Positions 6,512-8,885 of a DNA stretch of 8,885 bases are shown piece by piece (within the stretch, counting starts at the first letter, position 1; every line of letters starts with the position of its first letter). Position numbers and translations under genes: made by a program. The DNA is from Alphaproteobacteria bacterium (GTDB lineage: Bacteria > Pseudomonadota > Alphaproteobacteria > UBA9219), in NCBI GenBank assembly GCA_028865155.1, contig JAGWKW010000050.1, positions 1 to 8,885 on the forward strand, given 5' to 3'. Under the pieces are notes generated by a model. The model made no database searches. It saw nothing but the letters and a program-made list of their open reading frames with translations, and was not told the DNA's origin.

Positions 6512-6819
6512 GGATTGGCGGACGGCACGGGCGGGGCGGGAAGATTCGTTTCGACAACTATATCGCGCTCTGCGCCCAAGAGAAGCAAATGTTGCCGCCC
6601 GTCGCAATCGACGATGACCAGGCGCCGCCGCGTATCAAGGGCGAGGTTTTCGACGATTTTCATGCGCCGTTTTCTAGCTGCCACCGGAGATAACATTAGG
6701 CCGCGCGTGCTGACATATTTCAGAATAAAACCAAGCCCCGCCAGCAGGGCGAGTACCAACGAAAAGGCCAGCGCAAGGCGCAGCCACGAAACATCACCCC
6801 CCGCCGCGCTTGAGATCAT
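6508..6819 (-). CDS. fliO: Flagellar biosynthesis protein FliO
   Basis: The 103-residue product has the FliO layout: a short polar N-terminus, one membrane segment (about 12-33), a basic stretch (ARKRR near 48-52), and a small cytoplasmic domain with the pattern IVENLALDTRRRLVIVDCDGRQHLLLLG. FliO is a chaperone-like factor that helps FliP assemble into its ring. The position directly before fliP supports the call. The start ATG (6817-6819) overlaps the stop of the preceding 89-codon gene, and its stop overlaps the fliP start, both as ATGA. FliO proteins diverge strongly, so the assignment relies on topology, the short motif and context together. Confidence 0.9.
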   Translation of the reverse strand: MISSAAGGDVSWLRLALAFSLVLALLAGLGFILKYVSTRGLMLSPVAARKRRMKIVENLALDTRRRLVIVDCDGRQHLLLLGAERDIVVETNLPAPPVPSANP

Positions 6820-7085
6820 TGGATATTCCCGTCGGTTCTTTTCGCGTGGCTGGCGCGGATTTCGCTTTCGCAGGAATCGAGCTTTTTCAACAGCGCCTCG
6901 AGCAAAGGCAGGCAGCGCTGCTGGATATCAGACTCGCTTTTTTCAAGCGTGGCGCATAAAGCGGCGATGCGCTTGTCCAGCCCGTTCAGGTTGGGCATGT
7001 AGCCCTGCCGCGCCGTTTCCCCGGCGGCGTCAAGATGTGCATTGATCGCTTCGAATTCCGTTTCGAGCGGAGAAGATCCAGTCAT
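6816..7085 (-). CDS. Small helical protein of unknown function in the fliO-fliP operon
   Basis: This 89-residue soluble protein has no membrane segment or signal. It looks like two helices: about 7-25 and a long one about 33-80, with the motif LDKRIAALCATLEKS and then CLPLLEALLKKLDSCE, in hydrophobic heptad spacing. It has three cysteines (C44, C58, C72), 14 residues apart and so on the same helical face. A good AAGGA (7094-7098, read on -) precedes the ATG by 8 bases. The start overlaps the stop of the flhB-like gene, and the stop overlaps the fliO start. The size, helical character and place are compatible with a FlgN/FliT-type export chaperone or export-gate accessory. That is inference; I see no diagnostic motif. 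Confidence 0.82.
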   Translation of the reverse strand: MTGSSPLETEFEAINAHLDAAGETARQGYMPNLNGLDKRIAALCATLEKSESDIQQRCLPLLEALLKKLDSCESEIRASHAKRTDGNIQ

Positions 7086-7438
7086 AGCGTTCGTCCTTCC
7101 GGCAGCGCCGCGCCTGCCTGCATATTGGCTTGGTAAACCCTTGCCAGAATTTCGGCAACTGCGACGACCGCTTCGCTTGGAATCGGCGTATCGAGATCGA
7201 GCATGGCCAGCAATTCAGCCAGATCTGCATCCTCGCGTACCCTGATTCCCTTGTCGAAGGCCAAGTCGAGAATTTGTTCCGCTAGTTTTCCGTATCCGGA
7301 TGCGATAACCTTGGGGAGAGAATCGGGCTTGCCTTCTGTGCCGCCACCTTTAATCGCGACTGCAACCTGACGGGCGCGCTCCGGGTTTATGGGGGCGGTA
7401 TTGGGGGGCTGAGGTCGATTTTCGTCCAGGATGTCCAT
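7082..7438 (-). CDS. FlhB cytoplasmic-domain-like protein (FlhX/YlqH type), no NPTH site
   Basis: The 118-residue protein matches the C-terminal cytoplasmic domain of FlhB/YscU switch proteins: VAVAIKGGG (25-33), LPKVIASGYGKLAEQILDLAFDKGIRVREDADLAELLAMLDL (41-82) and IPSEAVVAVAEILARVYQ (86-103). The four membrane helices of FlhB are absent. The autocleavage tetrapeptide NPTH, which in FlhB sits directly before the AVALK-like strand, is replaced by RARQ-type residues, so self-cleavage is not expected. Stand-alone homologues are known; in Helicobacter such a protein can act as a spare part for the FlhB C-terminus. I start at the ATG at 7438; a longer form would need a TTG at 7474. Its Shine-Dalgarno is weak. 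It heads the leftward flagellar operon. Confidence 0.87.
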   Translation of the reverse strand: MDILDENRPQPPNTAPINPERARQVAVAIKGGGTEGKPDSLPKVIASGYGKLAEQILDLAFDKGIRVREDADLAELLAMLDLDTPIPSEAVVAVAEILARVYQANMQAGAALPEGRTL

Positions 7439-7474
7439 GAAAAACACTCTAACCCATCTATCTGCCAAGGGCAA

Positions 7475-7490
7475 TTAACCCATTGTTAAC
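7475..7490 (+). promoter_or_regulatory. CtrA-type binding site (TTAA-N7-TTAAC)
   Basis: TTAACCCATTGTTAAC is an exact match to the full CtrA consensus TTAA-N7-TTAAC known from alphaproteobacteria. The - strand also reads TTAA-N7-TTAA, lacking only the final C. The site lies in the 115-base region between the divergent flhB-like/fliO/fliP and flgB/flgC/fliE operons, 63 bases before the flgB ATG and 36 bases from the leftward start. CtrA controls early flagellar genes in Caulobacter and motility in many relatives. The motif is seen directly; binding and direction of control are inferred. No convincing -10 could be placed for either operon. Confidence 0.7.
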
Positions 7491-7528
7491 CGCCGCGGCG
7501 TCACAATGTTCCGGATACGCAACGGCAA

Positions 7529-7540
7529 CGCTGCGCAGCG
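7529..7540. repeat. Perfect 12-bp palindrome in the flgB leader
   Basis: CGCTGCGCAGCG is a perfect palindrome that ends where the flgB ribosome-binding sequence GAGAGG begins. It could serve as a protein site in the leader. As RNA it would make only a tight, strained hairpin. In GC-rich DNA such palindromes occur by chance, so the role is uncertain. Confidence 0.3.
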
Positions 7541-7553
7541 AGAGGTGTCCCCG

Positions 7554-7964
7554 ATGAGCTCCGACGTTTCAGGACTTTCGAGCCTGCTCAATCTTCTGAG
7601 CAAGAAGATGGCCTACCTGACCCAGAAACAGGCAGTGCTTGCCGAAAACGTCGCCAATGCCGACACGCCTGGATATAAGGAACTCGCGGTCAAGGCGCCC
7701 AGCTTCGCAGATGCGATGCAGCAGGCCAATCTCAGCATGACGGTGACCAACGCGCACGATATCCTTCCGCCGGGCATGGCGGGCGTGAACGCGCAGACCT
7801 ATCAAGTCAAAAACACGCAGATGCTGCCCAATGGCAATAATGTTGACCTTGAGCAGCAGATGATGGAAGTCTCGAAAACCTCGATCGACTACCAGACCGT
7901 GGCCCAAGTTTATCATAAGGTTGCAGGCCTGTTCAAAATCGCCATCAAAGGCAGCTCGGCTTAA
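7554..7964 (+). CDS. flgB: Flagellar proximal rod protein FlgB
   Basis: FlgB is a rod subunit of the flagellar basal body, exported through the flagellar type III apparatus. The 136-residue product has the rod-protein N-terminal block LAENVANADTPGYKE (29-43). The C-terminal part fits FlgB: NNVDLEQQMMEVSKTSIDYQTVAQVYHKVAGLFKIAI, with the usual amphipathic ends. I prefer the ATG at 7554, which has AGAGG (7541-7545) 8 bases upstream, to an upstream in-frame ATG at 7506 that adds 16 residues not typical of the family. It is the first gene of the rightward operon. Its TAA is 11 bases before flgC and merges with the flgC Shine-Dalgarno. Confidence 0.95.
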   Translation: MSSDVSGLSSLLNLLSKKMAYLTQKQAVLAENVANADTPGYKELAVKAPSFADAMQQANLSMTVTNAHDILPPGMAGVNAQTYQVKNTQMLPNGNNVDLEQQMMEVSKTSIDYQTVAQVYHKVAGLFKIAIKGSSA

Positions 7965-7975
7965 GGAAGAAAAGA

Positions 7976-8392
7976 ATGTCGTCGAACGAACTGACCGATA
8001 TTTTCTCGATTTCCGGCTCTGCGCTTCAGGCGCAGGATCAGCGCATGAAGATCATCGCGCAAAATATTGCCAATGCCGGAACCTCGCCGGCCGCGCCGGG
8101 CCAGAAACCCTATCAACGTCAGGTCATCGCCTTCAAGAACGTGTTCGACAAGACGGTCGGGGCCTACAAGGTCGAAGCGGCGGGCGTGCGCTCCGATACC
8201 ACCCCCTTCGTCAAGAAATACGACCCGTCAAATCCGGCGGCCGACAAGAAGGGCTATGTCCTGATGCCGAACGTCAAGCCGCTCGTCGAAATGATGGATA
8301 TGAACGAGGCCAGCCGATCGTACCAGGCCAATCTCGATGTCATCGCGGCGTCGAGGACGATGGCGTCGAGGACGATCGCGTTGCTGCAATAA
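7976..8392 (+). CDS. flgC: Flagellar proximal rod protein FlgC
   Basis: The 138-residue rod subunit partners with FlgB in the basal-body rod. The N-terminal block is SGSALQAQDQRMKIIAQNIANAGT (13-36), followed by PYQRQVIAFKN. The C-terminal block is VLMPNVKPLVEMMDMNEASRSYQANLDVI, ending in ASRTMASRTIALLQ. The length matches typical FlgC. A Shine-Dalgarno AAGGA (7963-7967) overlaps the flgB stop and is 8 bases from the ATG. An exact 15-bp tandem repeat lies in the last part of the gene. fliE follows 21 bases after the stop, within the same operon. Confidence 0.95.
   Translation: MSSNELTDIFSISGSALQAQDQRMKIIAQNIANAGTSPAAPGQKPYQRQVIAFKNVFDKTVGAYKVEAAGVRSDTTPFVKKYDPSNPAADKKGYVLMPNVKPLVEMMDMNEASRSYQANLDVIAASRTMASRTIALLQ
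8347..8376 (+). repeat. Exact 15-bp tandem duplication inside flgC
   Basis: GGCGTCGAGGACGAT occurs twice, back to back (8347-8361 and 8362-8376). Being 15 bp, each copy keeps the frame and gives the SRTMA / SRTIA repetition near the FlgC C-terminus. From SYQAN to the end the protein has the same 24-residue length as E. coli FlgC, so this is not an obvious extra insertion. Confidence 0.85.
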
Positions 8393-8413
8393 GGAAACGG
8401 GGAGAACGAAGTC

Positions 8414-8731
8414 ATGGCGGTCAATCCGATGGATGTGTTGTCGGTCTACAAAAAAACCGGCGGCCTGATGGAACAGGCGGGCGCGGCATCCGCCCCGGCT
8501 GCGGCGGGCGGCGGCGAACGCTTCGCTTCGGCGCTCAAGACTTTCATCGGCGACTCGGTCGATACGATGCATAGCGGCGAAAAAGCCGCCGACGCGGCGG
8601 CGACAGGCAAGGCCAACCTTGCCAGTGTTGCGACCGCGATCGACAACGCCGAAATCGTTCTGGATGAAATCATCGCCATCCGCGACAAGGCCATCGCCGC
8701 CTATCAGACGATTACCAGCTCGGCGATTTAA
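8414..8731 (+). CDS. fliE: Flagellar hook-basal body complex protein FliE
   Basis: FliE joins the MS ring to the proximal rod and is among the first exported flagellar proteins. The 105-residue product has an Ala/Gly-rich, variable N-terminal third. The conserved part follows: FASALKTFIGDSVDTMHSGEKAADAAATGKANL, then VATAIDNAEIVLDEIIAIRDKAIAAYQTI, which is the typical FliE C-terminus. A purine-rich GGGGAG-like sequence around 8399-8404 can serve as ribosome-binding site. It follows flgC in the common flgB-flgC-fliE order. The next gene in many alphaproteobacteria (fliQ) does not follow; a convergent frame begins 10 bases after the stop. Confidence 0.94.
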   Translation: MAVNPMDVLSVYKKTGGLMEQAGAASAPAAAGGGERFASALKTFIGDSVDTMHSGEKAADAAATGKANLASVATAIDNAEIVLDEIIAIRDKAIAAYQTITSSAI

Positions 8732-8740
8732 CCGGAAAAT

Positions 8741-8885
8741 TTATGCGACGGTATTGACGCCCGTGCCGCGAATGTTCGGGCTCGATGCGGTTGCCAACGC
8801 ATTGTAAAGCGACGGCGCATTCGTGTCGGCGTTGGTCGGCGCGGCGTTGGAGTTTTGGCCCGCATCGCTGGTTACGGGAGAGGCC
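8741..8885 (-). CDS. 3' end of a convergent gene, low-complexity C-terminus, product unknown
   Basis: On the - strand a frame is open from the window edge to a TAA at 8743-8741, giving 47 residues without a stop. The composition is rich in Ala, Asn, Thr and Ser (for example SDAGQNSNAAPTNADTNAP), ending SPNIRGTGVNTVA. Third codon positions are mostly G or C, as expected of coding sequence here. It ends 9 bases from the fliE stop, tail to tail. No family is recognised. The fragment is short, and an open frame of this length in GC-rich DNA can arise by chance, so the call is tentative. Confidence 0.5.
   Translation of the reverse strand, partial: ASPVTSDAGQNSNAAPTNADTNAPSLYNALATASSPNIRGTGVNTVA

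Noticed and set aside
6512..6607. FliP start at 6607
   Set aside because: It would add 32 Arg-rich residues before a good signal peptide and lie wholly inside fliO. The ATG at 6511 forms the ATGA overlap seen throughout this operon.
7436..7474. Longer form of the FlhB-like protein starting at 7474
   Set aside because: The codon at 7474-7472 is TTG, the added residues are not typical of the family, and the extension would run into the CtrA box. The ATG at 7438 is simpler.
7491..7500. CGCCGCGGCG palindrome beside the CtrA box
   Set aside because: Short and made only of G and C; expected by chance at this base composition and with no T-tract to make a terminator.
7505..7530. Possible sigma-54 promoter (GG-N10-GC at 7512-7525) before flgB
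   Set aside because: Only the GG/GC spacing fits; the rest of the TGGCACG-N4-TTGC consensus is poor, and such spacing is common by chance in GC-rich DNA. A similar - strand candidate at about 7465-7450 has GG in place of GC.

Overview
The window looks like part of an alphaproteobacterial chromosome. The evidence is a GC-rich core (hand counts of sample 60-base blocks reach about 68% G+C), a ribosomal protein S9 with a long Ala-rich N-terminal lead, an alphaproteobacterial-style gamma carbonic anhydrase, a full TTAA-N7-TTAAC CtrA-type site between divergent flagellar operons, and the flgB-flgC-fliE gene order. A Rhodospirillales- or Micavibrio-like lineage is possible, but the sequence alone does not fix the order. 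No phage, insertion sequence, CRISPR array, tRNA or rRNA is visible.

Left part (1-4653, all on +). The 3' end of rpsI closes with a textbook intrinsic terminator. Next come a gamma-class carbonic anhydrase family protein and then a tight four-gene run: argF, an ABC-2 type permease, argD and a small lipoprotein. The last three junctions are all 4-bp ATGA start/stop overlaps, so these genes are almost certainly co-transcribed and translationally coupled. ArgD and ArgF act in arginine biosynthesis (N-acetylornithine formation and ornithine to citrulline). The permease has no ATPase partner in the window, and the lipoprotein has no known role.

Middle (4650-5656, on -). A diguanylate cyclase gene with a canonical GGEEF active site and an RxxD inhibitory site overlaps the lipoprotein gene tail to tail. 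It is visibly lower in G+C than its surroundings. Its 107-base upstream region is AT-rich and holds two dyad symmetries.

Right part (5657-8885). Two divergent flagellar operons flank a 115-base control region. Leftward (-) runs an flhB-cytoplasmic-domain-like gene, a small helical protein gene, fliO and fliP, all joined by ATGA overlaps; the diguanylate cyclase follows in the same direction. Rightward (+) runs flgB, flgC and fliE, which encode the proximal rod and the MS ring-rod junction. A full CtrA-like box in the shared control region suggests both operons are under cell-cycle (CtrA) control. After fliE, instead of fliQ/fliR/flhB, the C-terminal end of a convergent, low-complexity reading frame runs off the window edge.

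Nothing here is a clearly new defence or mobile system. The most interesting points are the linkage of export-apparatus genes, two small accessory proteins and a c-di-GMP synthase, plus the orphan permease and lipoprotein embedded in the arginine operon.
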